A DNA stretch of 64,000 nt, from the NCBI GenBank assembly GCA_947095585.1, contig OX352762.1, positions 97,810,249-97,874,248 on the forward strand, written 5' to 3'. This DNA is from Nephrocerus scutellatus (Eukaryota > Arthropoda > Insecta > Diptera > Pipunculidae). The translations under genes were made by a program, and so were the position numbers. Of the stretch, positions 13,031-23,415 are shown one piece after another. Each line of letters starts with the position of its first letter. Within the stretch, counting starts at the first letter, position 1. The notes beneath the pieces were generated by a model. That model ran no database searches, had not been told where the DNA came from, and saw only the letters and a program-made list of their open reading frames with translations.

Positions 13031-13229
13031 ATGGGTTGAGGGGTAGCCATACAACGCCTATTATTTTAGCTTTTGGTGGGTCAAAAACGGTGTCTTATGG
13101 GTGGGGGTCGGCGGTTTGAATCTAGATGATCATTGCGTTGAGAAAAATGATTGTGTTTTTGGTCGCGTCAGGAATCCAAACCATAATTTTTATATTTATA
13201 ATAATTATAAATATAATTATGTCTTAATT

Positions 13230-14320
13230 TAAGAAATGAAACTTTGTCTGTATGTCTGTATGTCTGTTCGCGCATAACTCGAATACCGCTCATCCGATAT
13301 AGCTGAAACTTTGTGATGTAGTGGGGACTGTTGGGCTGCATGTTAGTGGGGTAATGGTGTTGAGCGGGTTGACGCGGTGGGTGGCTTGACTCGAAGACCG
13401 TGCATTTTTTTCTTCTTTTTTTATACATAAACTTATTACCAAGGGACAACTCACTGAATGACTTGCGCCACGGCAATAAGATGGAATATACCCTTTAATA
13501 ATAATATTTCAAGGCCTAGCTTCACGCAACCATTTGTGGTGTGCATGTATAATTTTGGACACAAATGGAAAGGACCTACAATTTAAGGCCGGATGCGAAC
13601 GGCGAATTGAGAAGCTTTCCGTGACAAGTTATTACTCTCGGAATGTTTGTCACCCATTCGCGAGAGGTGGGACACCGTGAAAAATACTTTGGGTGTTACT
13701 GGGATTCGAACCACAAATCCCTGCTCAGTAGCCATGCGCTTTTCCACTGAGCATTTTTATTTACAGTTTACAATTATTATTTACAAGTGTTTGACATAAT
13801 TAACAACAAACATAAAAGATTATTGAATAAACATCGCCCCATTAGGGGCATAGGGAAGAAACAAACTCCCCCCATTTTCGTCGATCCTGTGCCAGTGCCC
13901 TGATTTGCCACCACGTACCTGTCATTCTTGACTCTTTCGTCTCGTCTTTCGACTCGTCGAATCTCTGTAGCTATTGGCTGACTGTTGGTGAGTTTTAGAA
14001 GATCAAGTTTGGCCAGAAAATGCAGCACACCCTTCTGAGACATTTGTTGATAAAGTCCTGTAACCTCGTAGATACTGAGTCGGTTACCTTCCAGGTCTAA
14101 CATCCGTAGAGAAGAACCGATTTCAGGCTTGCATTGAAAATGTTAAGCTTAGTGCGTCTCGAGATGTTGCGTGAACGCCATATAATAATAATAATAGTGC
14201 TGTAATATGCGGTAAGGGTGGTGGGGGGCTATCTCAAGGCTGATCTTGAATGATCTTGTGGTCTCTTGGGGGGAGGGTAGTGTGGTGGGGCAGCCAGGCA
14301 ACGCTGGGTACTTCAGCTAG
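13230..14320 (+). mobile_element. Helitron-like element with nested SINE
   Basis: The 5' side has TGTCTGTATGTCTGTATG followed by CGCATAACTCGAATACCGCT and GATATAGCTGAAACTTTG, the usual Helitron opening. The 3' side has GTAGTGTGGTGGGGCAGCCA, GGCAACGCTGGGTACTTCAG and the terminal CTAG at 14317-14320 followed by T. A minus-strand SINE sits inside at about 13505-13760. No helicase reading frame is present, and the 108-codon minus frame at 13777-14103 is unrecognised. Confidence 0.65.
13505..13760 (-). repeat. tRNA-derived SINE (copy 1)
   Basis: On the minus strand it has a box A-like TCAGTGGAAAAGCGCATGGC, a box B-like GGTTCGAATCCCAGTAA and the shared body (CACCTCTCGCGAATGGGTGA, TTAAATTGTAGGTCC). 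It ends in AAGCTAGGCCTTG with an ATT-rich tail at the low-coordinate side. It is the same family as the copies at 17.2, 18.7, 29.4, 43.1 and 44.4 kb. The first bases of the head are missing. Confidence 0.8.
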
Positions 14321-14494
14321 TATAAAATAAAAATGATTAGAAAAATGCAAACAGTCACAAACGATCAAAAAGGGGTAGACCGTGGCGTATACACGGTCGC
14401 GGTTTTGAGCGTGACAATGTCTCCCAGGGACGAAAAAACAGAAAACAAAGATCTTGTCTGTCTATGTGACGGATACACGAACGGACATCTCAAA

Positions 14495-14705
14495 ATAGCA
14501 TAGTTTCCGAAATTCCTGACCCTAATGACCGTATCCCAGAAATTCCATAGGATTAAGTCGCATCTAAGTCCTACATACCGAATTGATTCGTATGCAATGC
14601 TTGAGAAATTGCTTATTTCCAAAAATTCCTGGCCATATTCCAGAATTTCGATAGGAACAAGTCTTAAAGTCGCATCTTAGTCCTACGTTCACGTCAAAAC
14701 AACAC
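14495..14705. repeat. About 112-bp tandem repeat, two diverged units
   Basis: CCGAAATTCCTGACC near 14507 and CCAAAAATTCCTGGCC near 14619 start two units that each contain CCAGAA, ATAGGA, AAGTC and GTCGCATCT.AGTCCTAC. The same unit is arrayed at 19543-19815. Confidence 0.65.
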
Positions 14706-15495
14706 AAAAAAGCAAACCAGTCATATTGCTTCTAGATTGAAACTTGAAAATACACAGAGAACGTTTGCAGTGTACTAAACAAGTTCGTCGTCACTAAGAT
14801 TAGAGATGCTGTTGGGAACCGGACTCGATTGTTGCCAAAAATTGTGGCCACGTAGGACACTTATTCTTCTACTAGCCGGGCATTTATGAAAATAAATAAA
14901 TTTCCTTCAATGTAATAAGTTTTGTGATCCTTTTTAAAATAGGTCTTATGTATTATCGATATAGAAATTGAATTCTGTTACTCATCCGCACAGGCACGCA
15001 CCATTGTTATTCAAGAACTGTGATGAAATATCATCAGTATAATTATAATACATAATTCAATAAATCACAAACCTATAACATATATATATACTAATTACCC
15101 ATGTCACTCACTAAAGCACGCACGCACACACCATTGTGATTCTAAGACTGTGATGAAATATCGTCAGTATAATAATTCAGTAGTTCGCAAACATTTAACG
15201 TAGACATAAACCATAACAGCAGTAACTCTTTCGACGTTTCTCAAAATTTTCTTTTAGTGACGCTTTTCAGTTATTCTCAAAATCTTAATATATAAAGAAC
15301 AACCCATAAAAATTTAAATTCCTCATGTAAATTCTCTAATAACCAAAAGTATACTGAATTCCAATATAAATGCTGAAATATAAAAACACATTCGAAGCAC
15401 TGCAACCCAACAACAAAACAACCCCAAGTGTAAAGCAAGCAGCGCTGCTCACAGCGCACCACGCTCACAGAACACAGTCATTATAGAATGAAATG
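14706..15495. other. No supported gene
   Basis: AT-rich DNA. Two similar stretches at about 14995-15070 and 15120-15190 (CACCATTGTxATTC, CTGTGATGAAATATC, CAGTATAAT) form a diverged direct repeat about 120 bp apart. No coding family is visible. Confidence 0.4.
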
Positions 15496-15499
15496 ATCT

Positions 15500-15680
15500 G
15501 ATGCCGCTATATGGGAAAAATCACTCTCAAATAAATAGAAAGTATTGTCACCGGAAATACACATGTGTGCAAGGTTTTAATAAAATCGGGCTTTAGGAAG
15601 TGGTTTAAAAATTGATCACAAGATCTGACCAGCCAGCCACGGGCACCCGAAGTTAATTAGAGAATTTAAAAATGAAACTA
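15500..15680 (+). repeat. Family A interspersed repeat
   Basis: Carries the family A words: TGTCACCGGAAATACACATG, ATAAAATCGGGCTTTAGGAA, GATCACAAGAT, CCAGCCACGGGCACCCGAAG and the end TTAGAGAATTT. A Helitron-like opening follows at once. Other copies are near 17.6, 18.1, 18.5, 22.3, 26.7, 28.6 and 52.2-52.9 kb. Confidence 0.75.
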
Positions 15681-16456
15681 TGTCTGTACGCATGTATGTC
15701 TGTTTAAGCTTAACTCGAAGAACGCTATAGTGGACACTTTGGGATGCGGTGGGGACGGTTTGCATGGAGCTAGTATGGTAATGGTGTTAAGGGGGTAATG
15801 TAGTGTGGACTAGGTATTGTTTTTATGAGAAGACTTAGAGACTTTTTTATCGGCCGATAGTTTGGTCGTGTTGGGCTGCTAGTGCGCACACTGTGCCTAT
15901 TAAACAGTCGGGTTGGTGGTGAGTGCGCACACTGGCAACAATCGGTCGACTATTCTCAAACGGTGTGCTATTTATGTCGTTTTGGTTTTCCTTTCGCTCG
16001 AGCGCGCTCTGGGGTAGAGTTTTTATGAAAAAAAATTTTAAAATTAATATTCAAACCGAGCGAGTAAAGTTACCCGGAGTACACCGAGTGAATAAAAGAA
16101 TAGACCAAATGTCGCTGAAGGGTGTTTGTGTTTCAGACATTACTGAATTGTTGAGTCGGCCGACTAAAAAATCGCAAGTGTGCGCGCGTGGTAGAGCGCC
16201 ATACTGATTAAGCAGTTGGCGATAGTTTGCCGTATCTTTAGTTTGACAAAGTTGAAACGCAATTGTGTCGCACATTCAACTTATTTATCGGCCGATACCA
16301 AATCGTTGTGTCTACGCACTTGCATACATGTTCATACTGATTCAAACTATCGGCCGACAAAAAGTCTCTAGTGTGCGGGGACTCTAATAGTGCTGATTTA
16401 TAATGGTGGTAGTGTGGTGGGGGCAGTCGGGCAATGCAGGGTATTTCAGCTACTTT
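15670..16456 (+). mobile_element. Helitron-like element split by a TIR element
   Basis: It opens with GTACGCATGTATGTCTGTTT and TAACTCGAAGAACGC and ends with GGTGGGGGCAGTCGGGCAAT, GCAGGGTATTTCAGCTAC, a decayed version of the CTAG end. Between about 15835 and 16371 an unrelated inverted-repeat element interrupts it. Confidence 0.6.
15835..16371. mobile_element. Nested inverted-repeat element with TCGGCCGA ends
   Basis: The left end has AGAGACTTTTTTATCGGCCG followed by ATAGTTTG. The right end, reverse-complemented, reads AGAGACTTTTTGTCGGCCGA then TAGTTTG, giving about 28 bp of matching ends. Inside are repeated GTGCGCACACT words and a further TATCGGCCGATA near 16287. The frame at 15923-16207 shows no transposase motif, so I read it as a MITE of unknown superfamily. 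Confidence 0.65.
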
Positions 16457-17204
16457 TAAGTAAAAATCCTGTAACGGACTGATGTCGTACATTATCACAT
16501 TATTTTTTCTGTATCACTTAAAATTGTCCACAAATTTTTAATAACCATAAGGTTATTATTTCTAAATGTTTTACTCATGTCATATTTTTTGTGTAAAACA
16601 TATTTGCACTGATGTGTACATACTTTCGGTGGTCAATTCGAAAGCCACTAATTAACTTTCTCGTACGAAAAACTCACAAAAACTCACCTTCATCGCAAAC
16701 TTTTATCACAAAAATTTATTTGTGCAAAAACTAAAAAACTGTTGAAAAAATGTTAGTTATATAAATTTTTGCCAGCGATTAAAAAATTTGAAAAAATGAA
16801 AGAACAATAAATTGTTCAGTATAAAAGTATTTGTTACTAAGCATATCCGTAGTTCAGTGTCATAGAATCTGCCTATGTTTCAAAATTAAGAATTCGAATT
16901 GACAAAAAATCCGGCGCGGATTGATTTTTGGGCTGTCAAGTTATTTGTTTTCCCTAAAAAAATCAATGAATGGAACCCAGTGTTTAAAAGGAGATTGATT
17001 CTAACAGATCTGCATATTTACCCATTTTTTACTAACAACAACACACGTAGCAAAACAATATAACGCGCGCGTAGAATGCGCATAGCCGTTCATTTACTGC
17101 TTTAAAGCCTTACTGCTTTTAATCGGTGAGTTTTATTCTATTGCTGACTAGAAAGCCCACTCTGATCACATGATGTCTTGCATAAGAGCTGTAGTATATG
17201 TCAT
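16457..17204. other. No supported gene
   Basis: AT-rich DNA. About 16905-17000 shares GGATTGATTTTT, GCTGTCAAGTTATTTGTTTT and TCAAT words with 63290-63390, suggesting an old dispersed repeat. Nothing else is recognised. Confidence 0.4.
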
Positions 17205-17398
17205 ATTCTGATTTTGATTTTGTCACAAAAATCTTCTCAATTCGCCGTTCGGATCCTGCCTTAAATTGTAGGTCCCTTCCATTTGTGTTCAAAAATATAC
17301 ATGCGCAAGTCAAATGGACGCGAGAGCCGAGAAGCTAGGACTTGGACCGCAATGGTCTGTCGCGTCGAATATTATTATTATAATTATTCGTCCACCGC
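17205..17398 (+). repeat. tRNA-derived SINE (copy 2), 5'-truncated
   Basis: The body words TGTCACAAAAATCTTCTCAA, TTAAATTGTAGGTCCCTTCC and CATTTGTGTTCAAAAATATA are followed by GACCGCAATGGTCTGTCGCG and an ATTATTATTAT tail. The tRNA-like head is absent or unrecognisable. Confidence 0.75.
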
Positions 17399-17529
17399 AT
17401 ATCTACTGGATTGCTGTTATGTCAGCATTAACTGTCCAGATACAATGCTGACATATCATAACATCGGCTAGCTGCTGTGCAGCTCGATCTCTACATATAT
17501 AGTGAGCGTACGTTTGTCGTTAATCAGTG

Positions 17530-18545
17530 TATTTTATTTTTAAAAACTTTATATAGGAGCCCCTCGACCCTGGTACCCCATCAATTCCAAATTCCAATTT
17601 TACAAAAAGTTTCATGATTGGAGATAAACATGTGTGCAAAGTTTGAAAAAAATCGGGCTTAAAGAAGTGGGTTAAAAATGTATCACAAGATATAACAACA
17701 AATAAACAAACGCGGACACGCAAAGGTAATATACAGAATTTATATGAAAAACCATAATTTGTATTGGTAGTTTTTTTATATAACGTAGTATAATGAGTTT
17801 TTTCGAAAAATAGTGCAGAAAATGGTCAAAAACCATTTTTATTGGATAAAAAATCGCAGATTTGGATTATTTCCCAAATTTTTAAGCAAATAAAAACTAG
17901 AACTGGTTGTGCTAGTTGCACACAAAAATATTTCAATCTATTTGTATGTTTCTTTAACCCGTCCGAATTTAAATTGATTCCGAAAAACCAAAGAAAATCG
18001 AGATAAATAATAAAATAACCCATAAAAATAAAAAATTTTCGGGTAAATTCTCTAATCGGAGATACACATGTGTGCAAAGTTTGAATAAGATCGGGTTACT
18101 ATTTTAAAAAAAATTTACAAAATTTTTATGTTTATATTTTTTATAAATAAAAGATAATATCAGATTTATGACAAATATGTCTACAGTAGATTATTGAACT
18201 AAGCCCTATAGAGATAAATAAAACAAAGCAAACATACAAAAAAGAGCGATAAGCATATTTGTCCATTGTTTATTAAATGGCAGCAAATTCTGGTAACTCT
18301 TTTTTTTTAATCTGCCATACTCCCTATATTTAAAAAAAAATGCATGTAAATTCTTTAATCGGAGATATACATGTGTGTAAAGTTTAAATAAACTCGGGTC
18401 TATTTTCATTCCAAATTCTTACAAAAAGTATGTTCACCGGCGATACACATGTGTACAAAGTTTCAATAAAATCGGGCTTTAGGAAGTGTGTAAAAATTTA
18501 TCACAAGATTCCACCGACCAGCCAGCAAGCCACGGGCATGCAAAG
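17530..18545 (+). repeat. Family A repeat block, several diverged units
   Basis: Three or more family A pieces lie in a row. At 17570-17720 are ACCCCATCAATTCCAAATTC, GGAGATAAACATGTGTGCAA and AATCGGGCTTAAAGAAGTGG. At 17990-18100 are AAATTCTCTAATCGGAGATA and CACATGTGTGCAAAGTTTGA. At 18340-18545 are CACCGGCGATACACATG and CCAGCAAGCCACGGGCATGC. No coding potential is seen. Confidence 0.7.
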
Positions 18546-18549
18546 TTAA

Positions 18550-18856
18550 TATAATAATCATAATATTCGTCGCGACAGGTCGCTGCGGTCCTAGGACTGG
18601 CTCTTCGCGACCATTTTTAGTTGTGCATGTACATTTTAACACACAATTGGAAGGGACCTACAATTTAATGCCGTTTTCGAACGGCGAATAGAAAATCTTT
18701 CCGTGACAAGTTATTACACTCGGATGTTTGTCAGACATTCGCAAGAGGTGGGATACCGTGAAAAATACCTTGGTGTTACTGGGTTTCGAACAGTCACGAA
18801 CAGTCATGCCTTCTGCACAGCAGCCATGCAATTATCCACTAAGCCACGGCGCCCGA
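18550..18856 (-). repeat. tRNA-derived SINE (copy 3)
   Basis: It is near full length on the minus strand: head GGGCGCCGTGGCTTAGTGGA (box A), a box B-like GTTCGAAACCCAGTAAC, the common body with TTGTAGGTCCCTTCC, and a tail in ATTATGATTATTAT. The box B region contains a small duplication (GTCACGAACAGTCA). Confidence 0.85.
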
Positions 18857-19375
18857 TCTCAAATTTTTTTGGCAAATCAAACACGAAAAGCGAGAATCTT
18901 TTGTTTACATTGTTTTGTTGCAAGTGTGTGTAGTGCGAATTTTTAAACGCCACTTTCTGTTTTTGTTTTCTTCTTCAATTTCACAAAACTGTTTCCTCAA
19001 AGTATATACTAATAAAATATATTTATTTTTACAAGAAAAGAAGATAAATACGGAAAAGTCAGTGCTTTCAGCGAACAGAAATCGAATGACATATTGCGCC
19101 ACGGCCACACAAAATCACTTCAGTTGTTGGTGCTAGTAAAAAGAGGGGTAAATCTCCCAACGAAAGAAATCTATCAAGATCTGTTAGAGGAGAATTCCGA
19201 ACTACCGTAGATTCGTTTTTTTTAGAGAAAACAAACAACTTAGCAGCCAAAAATCAATCTGCGCCAGATTTTTATTGAAAAAAAAGACAAAACCCTAGCT
19301 AATGTACACATGATTAAAGATAAAACTGGATTTAGACTATAGCCTTACGAGAAAATTGAGCGGGTTAAATTGAAG
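18857..19375. other. No supported gene
   Basis: AT-rich DNA with short frames in several registers and no family match. Confidence 0.4.
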
Positions 19376-19509
19376 TTGTGGTTAGCCAGAAGAGAGAGAT
19401 TGACACTACGAGAATGTTTTAATTATTTTATATCTGCAGGGGAAACATTATCTAAAGCATTATGATGACATTGAAAAATATACTACTTCTCTCGTCTGGC
19501 TAACCACAA
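19376..19509. mobile_element. 134-bp MITE-like hairpin
   Basis: The ends TTGTGGTTAGCCAGAAGAGA and CTCTCGTCTGGCTAACCACA(A) form an inverted repeat of about 23 bp with one or two mismatches. The interior is AT-rich and non-coding. The superfamily is unknown. Confidence 0.65.
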
Positions 19510-19539
19510 TTACATACTGAATCGCTTGAGTATAGCTTA

Positions 19540-19815
19540 GTTCCCGAAATTCTAGTTCCTAATGACTGTATATCAGAAGATCCATAGGAACAAGTCTTAT
19601 AGTCGAATCTTAGTCCTATATTCCGAATTTCGTACAAATCGCTTGAGAAGTGGCTTAGTTCCCAAAATTTCAGACCCTATTGGCCATATTCCAGAATTTC
19701 CATAGGTACAAGTCTTATAGTCACATCTTAGTCCTACATTCCAAATTTTACGAATCGGTTGAGAAATGACTTACTTCCCGAAATTCCAAACCCTAATGCC
19801 ATACTCCAGAATTAA
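19540..19815. repeat. 117-bp tandem repeat, about 2.4 units
   Basis: CCCGAAATTC-type starts at 19543, 19661 and 19777 (periods 118 and 116). Each unit contains CCATAGG.ACAAGTCTTATA and ATCTTAGTCCTA. It is related to the block at 14495-14705 and lies immediately upstream of the mariner insertion. Confidence 0.75.
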
Positions 19816-19862
19816 TAAAGTAGTTTCACTTACAATAAAAAAATAATAATATTCATCTTCTA

Positions 19863-21165
19863 AAGGGTTATCCATTTCGCGGTTTCAAAAGTATAGGGCT
19901 GGAATTCGACATCTGTCAAACTAAGTTGTTAAAACAATATTTTTTTTTTCAGTTAAAAGTCTGACATTTACGAAAATGGATCGCTTAACTATCGCACAAC
20001 GCTTGAAAATTGTAAAAACCTACTACAAAAATGGTGATTCTGCCACAGCCACATATCGTGCTTTAAGAGGAGATTATGGTTTACATAATCGTCCAACTAC
20101 GCAAGCAATTGGCAAAATTGTAAAGAAATTAGAAGAGACTGGATCGGTTACAGATATTGTAAGGCCTGTGCATCATCGTTTCGCTCGTACCACTGAAAAT
20201 ATCGCTGCTGTAAGTGAAAGTGTTGCCGAAGACCCGAATGTGTCGATTCCTCGTCGTTCTCAGGAATTAGGACTGTCTTACGGCACATTATGGCGTATTT
20301 TGCATTTGGATCTACACCTACATCCATATAAAATCCAGCTCACACAACAACTGAAGCCAGCTGACCATTCACAACGTCGTAGATACGTCGAATGGGTGCT
20401 TGAACAACAGGCGGTGGACGGCGATTTTTCGAACAAAATATTCTTCAGCGACGAAGCACATTTCTCACTCGGTGGGTATGTTAACAAACAAAATTGTCGT
20501 ATTTGGGGTTCTGAGAATCCTCAAGTAATTGAAGAGAGGCCATTACATGCACAAAAAGTCACTGCTTGGTGCGCTCTTTGGTCCGGAGGTGTGATTGGAC
20601 CTTACTTCTTCGAAAACGACAATGGAACGACTGTCACCGTCAATTCGGAGGTTTATGGTCATATGCTAACCGACTTTTTTTGCCTGCTATTGAAGAATAC
20701 GACTTAGAAAATATGTGGTTTCAACAAGACGGTGCCACATGCCACACAACTCGAGCGAATATGGCTTTATTGCAAGAGACATTTCCTGGCCGCGTAATTT
20801 CTCGTCGTGGCGATATCAACTGGCCACCAAGATCATGCTATTTGACACCGCTTGACTTTTTTTTGTGGGGCTACGCGAAAGACCGTGTTTATGCAGATAA
20901 ACCTTTAACTCTTGAGCACTTAAAAACCAATATTCGTCAAGTTATGGCTGAGATACCGCCCAATATTTGTCAAAAAGTGGTCAAAAATTACCTCAAAAGA
21001 AGTGATGCTTGCAACAATTCGCGTGGTGGTCATTTAAATGATGTAGTGTTTCACACATAATGTCAACGTTCAAACTTTATTATAAAAAAGAAATATCATG
21101 ATAAAAAATATTTTATATGTGTTTTATTTACGTTTACTTTTGAAACCGCAAAATGGATAACCCTT
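19863..21165 (+). mobile_element. DD41D (rosa-type) mariner, both ends present
   Basis: This is a 1303-bp element. Its 29-bp terminal inverted repeats, 19863-19891 and 21137-21165, begin AAGGGTTATCCATTT and differ at one position. A TA dinucleotide flanks each side (19861-19862 and 21166-21167), the standard Tc1/mariner target duplication. It encloses one transposase gene with a single frame break. The element may have lost activity recently. Confidence 0.93.
19976..21060 (+). pseudogene. DD41D mariner transposase, one frameshift
   Basis: Transposases of this family cut and paste the element through an N-terminal DNA-binding domain and a DDE/D catalytic domain. The start ATG at 19976 gives MDRLTIAQRLKIVKTYYKNG, a paired-like helix-turn-helix region. 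The first catalytic Asp is in FFSDEAHFSLGGYVNKQNCR, the second in WFQQDGATCHT and the third in LTPLDFFLWGY. Counting between the second and third gives 41 residues, the rosa spacing. The frame breaks in a run of seven T at 20675-20681: codons before it read HMLTDFF and the next frame resumes with LPAIEEYDLENMW to a stop at 21058-21060. A second change is SCYLTPLD where the sibling copy at 26 kb has SCDLTPLD. The rest is intact, so the decay looks recent. Confidence 0.92.
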
Positions 21166-21167
21166 TA

Positions 21168-21842
21168 TATACATAAAAATCAATTGCTGTTCGTTAGACT
21201 GGCTAAAACTCGAGAAAGGCTGGACCAAATTGGATACTTCCTTCGGCGAGTTTGTTCGTAATTGCTACGTGAATGTTTAAAAGTTAGTTCAGCCCGCTAG
21301 GTTGCGCTGGTATCGTGTCTTTTTTCCCGAAAACGATTCGGCTCAAATTCACCCCATATAGTATTTAAATAAAAAGAATGTCGTTGACAAAATTTGGACC
21401 CGATAGGTGGCGCTGGTGTGGAAAATGAAGTTTTCCCTGTATATAATCTTCATATAAAGAATATTCGAACAAGTGTACATTTTTTGCCTGTATAAGTGTC
21501 GATTCTATAGTTTTCTATAGTTGGCGGGGGTCAGTGGGATGGAGCAGCCGGGAAACGCGGGTGTAAGTGGGCGTGGCGTCAGTGCGTGTGAGGTCAGTGG
21601 GTGTGAGTTCAGTGGGTGGTGGGTCAGTGTGTATGAGGTCAATGGGTGGGTGGTCAGTGGGCGGGAGGTCAGTGGGTGTGAGGTCAGTAGGTGTGAGTTC
21701 AGTGCGCAGTGGGTCAGTATGTATGAGGTCAATGGGTGGGTGGTCAGTGGGCGGGGGTCAGTGGGATGGGGCAGCCGGGAAACGCGGGTGTAAGTGGGCG
21801 TGGCGTCAGTGGGCGGGTAGCAAAGCGCCCGGGAACAGCTAG
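21168..21842 (+). mobile_element. Helitron-like element with minisatellite
   Basis: The opening ATATACATAAAAATCAATTG, TTCGTTAGACTGGCTAAAAC and CTGGACCAAATTGG is a common 5' sequence of non-autonomous insect Helitrons. The end AAAGCGCCCGGGAACAGCTAG (CTAG at 21839-21842) is followed by T, as expected for Helitron insertion between A and T. The element starts directly next to the mariner. The 3' third is a G-rich minisatellite, described separately. Confidence 0.65.
21523..21812. repeat. 15-bp minisatellite with 90-bp higher-order unit
   Basis: Twelve 15-bp units of the type GTCAGTGGGTGTGAG run from about 21579 to 21760. Unit n matches unit n+6 best, giving a 90-bp higher-order period. The array is bracketed by two copies of a segment of about 60 bp (GGCGGGGGTCAGTGGGAT, GCAGCCGGGAAACGCGG, TAAGTGGGCGTGGCGTCAGT) starting at 21523 and 21750, 227 bp apart. 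It is open in several frames, which gives spurious Gly/Val/Ser-rich frames. Confidence 0.85.
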
Positions 21843-22189
21843 TATATAATAAATAACTAAAAAATATATATAGATATATACATATAAATAATAACTATGG
21901 GGTACGAGTTATAAAATAGTTATATTTAACATAGGACTTAACAGTGTCTCATAAAAGTGTGACATTTAACATGGGACATAACTGTTTCTCATAGCAGTGT
22001 GACATTTAACATGGAATATACATGGAATATAACTGTGTCTCATAACAGTGTCCCATATAACATTTTACTAATAGAACATGTGCCCCTTAAACCATGTAGT
22101 GAGACGTCACGTCAAAACAACCCCAAATCGTAAAGGAGCGCTGCTCTAAGCGCTGCTCAAAGCACACACAGTCATTTTACTCGTAGTAT
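21843..22189. other. No gene; short internal repeat
   Basis: Three to four copies of an ACATTTAACATGGGACATAA / CTGTxTCTCATAxxAGTGT phrase lie at about 21930-22060 with a period near 50 bp. After it comes a CACACAGTCATTTTACTCG and TCTGATGCCG segment that recurs at 15.47 and 22.74 kb. Confidence 0.5.
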
Positions 22190-22450
22190 GGCGTGATCTG
22201 ATGCCGATGTATGGCATGATTTAAAAAATATATGGGAGGTCTCCGACCCCGGGACCCGATCAATTCCAAATTTCAATGAAAAGTGTTGTCACCGAAAACT
22301 ACAAAGCATGCAAAGTTTCAATAAAATCGGTATTTGGGAAATGGGTTAAAAATTTATCGCAAGACTACACCACCGAACGAACGAAAAACAGAATGAGGGA
22401 CAGACAAAACCATGCCGAACCGAAGTTAATATGGAGAATTCAAAATTTAA
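22190..22450 (+). repeat. Family A repeat
   Basis: It has GGGAGGTCTCCGACCCCGGG and ACCCGATCAATTCCAAATTT, then ATAAAATCGGTATTTGGGAA and the end GAAGTTAATATGGAGAATTC. It is non-coding. Confidence 0.65.
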
Positions 22451-22494
22451 AATTTTCATATATATTTTTTCTTAACCAAGTGTAGTAAGGTTGT

Positions 22495-22725
22495 AACAAC
22501 TTGTTTCCGTGTAGATTTACGACATCACCACTTCAATTAAAAATTGGGTGCAAATTGGTCAACTGAAGTAAGTAAAGAGTTGTTCTGCTCGTGTAGTTAC
22601 TTTACATGAGTAACACTGATATTTATCTATAGTGAAGAATACCAATCGAACAGTCTCTATACTTCAGTAGCCCGATTTAAGTGAAGAGTCGCTCACTTAA
22701 CAAAAGTTAAGTGTTGTACTCTTCA
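22495..22725 (+). repeat. Family C interspersed repeat
   Basis: Contains CACTTCAATTAAAAATTGGG, CAACTGAAGTAAGTAAAGAG, TTGTTCTGCTCGTGTAGTTA and TTTAAGTGAAGAGTCGCTCA. The same words occur at 30100-30620 (plus) and 40730-40950 (minus). It is non-coding; the class is unknown. Confidence 0.6.
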
Positions 22726-22784
22726 GCAGCTTTGCACACAGCGCACACAGTCATCAGTATGGCGTAATCAGATGCCGCTATATG

Positions 22785-23054
22785 CAAAACCTTCTCTATA
22801 GAAAGCCCAACTGTTCCGATCGTACACAGATCCATGCTTAGTTTCATCCAAAACGTATTTGTATTAGTAATCAACTAAAGAGCAAAACCCATATAAAATT
22901 TTTATGTTTCCCACTACCACAACTTACGTTTATCGCTCTTTGCAACTGCTTATTTTTTGTACACTGTATTCACATTCCACAAACACACATGCGTTTTGGA
23001 TTGGTTTACAGCATTAGTATGCGTAGAGTTGGGCTTTCTATAGAGAAGGTTTTG
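22785..23054 (+). mobile_element. hAT-like MITE (copy 1), 270 bp
   Basis: The ends are CAAAACCTTCTCTATAGAAA (continuing GCCCAACT) and its inverted match. A perfect 8-bp duplication GCTATATG flanks it at 22777-22784 and 23055-23062. Eight-bp duplications are typical of hAT and P-type transposons. The interior is non-coding. Confidence 0.85.
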
Positions 23055-23145
23055 GCTATATGACGTAATTTTTAAAGAATGTATGTGGGCGCCCTTCGCC
23101 CGTGGAGACGGATCAAAACCATCTCTAGAGAGAGCCCAATTGTAC

Positions 23146-23415
23146 CAAAACCTTCTCTATAGAAAGCCCAACTCTACGCATACTAATGCTGTAAACCAAG
23201 ACCAAACGCATTTGTGTTTGTGGGATGTGAATACAGTGTACAAAAAATAAGTAGTCGCAAAGAGCGAGAAACGTAAGATGTGGTAGTGGGAAACAGAAAA
23301 ATTTTATATGAATTTTGCTCTTTAGTTGCTTACTAATACAAATACGTTTGGTCTAAATCTAAGCATGTATCTGTGTACGATCGGAACAGTTGGGCTTTCT
23401 ATAGAGAAGGTTTTG
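23146..23415 (-). mobile_element. hAT-like MITE (copy 2), 270 bp, inverted
   Basis: The same element as copy 1 in opposite orientation, 91 bp away, so the two copies form a 270-bp inverted pair. A 32-bp partial end of another copy (23114-23145) abuts its left side, and no 8-bp duplication is visible. It may have landed in or recombined with an older copy. Confidence 0.85.

Noticed and set aside
13777..14103. 108-codon minus-strand frame inside a Helitron-like element
   Set aside because: No Rep, helicase or gag-like motif; it lies between a SINE and the Helitron end and is probably chance.
21521..21842. Gly/Val/Ser-rich repeated 'proteins' in two plus frames, and a Thr/Leu/Ser one on the minus strand
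   Set aside because: The 15-bp unit is a multiple of three, so the minisatellite stays open in several frames. There is no sign of a real gene.
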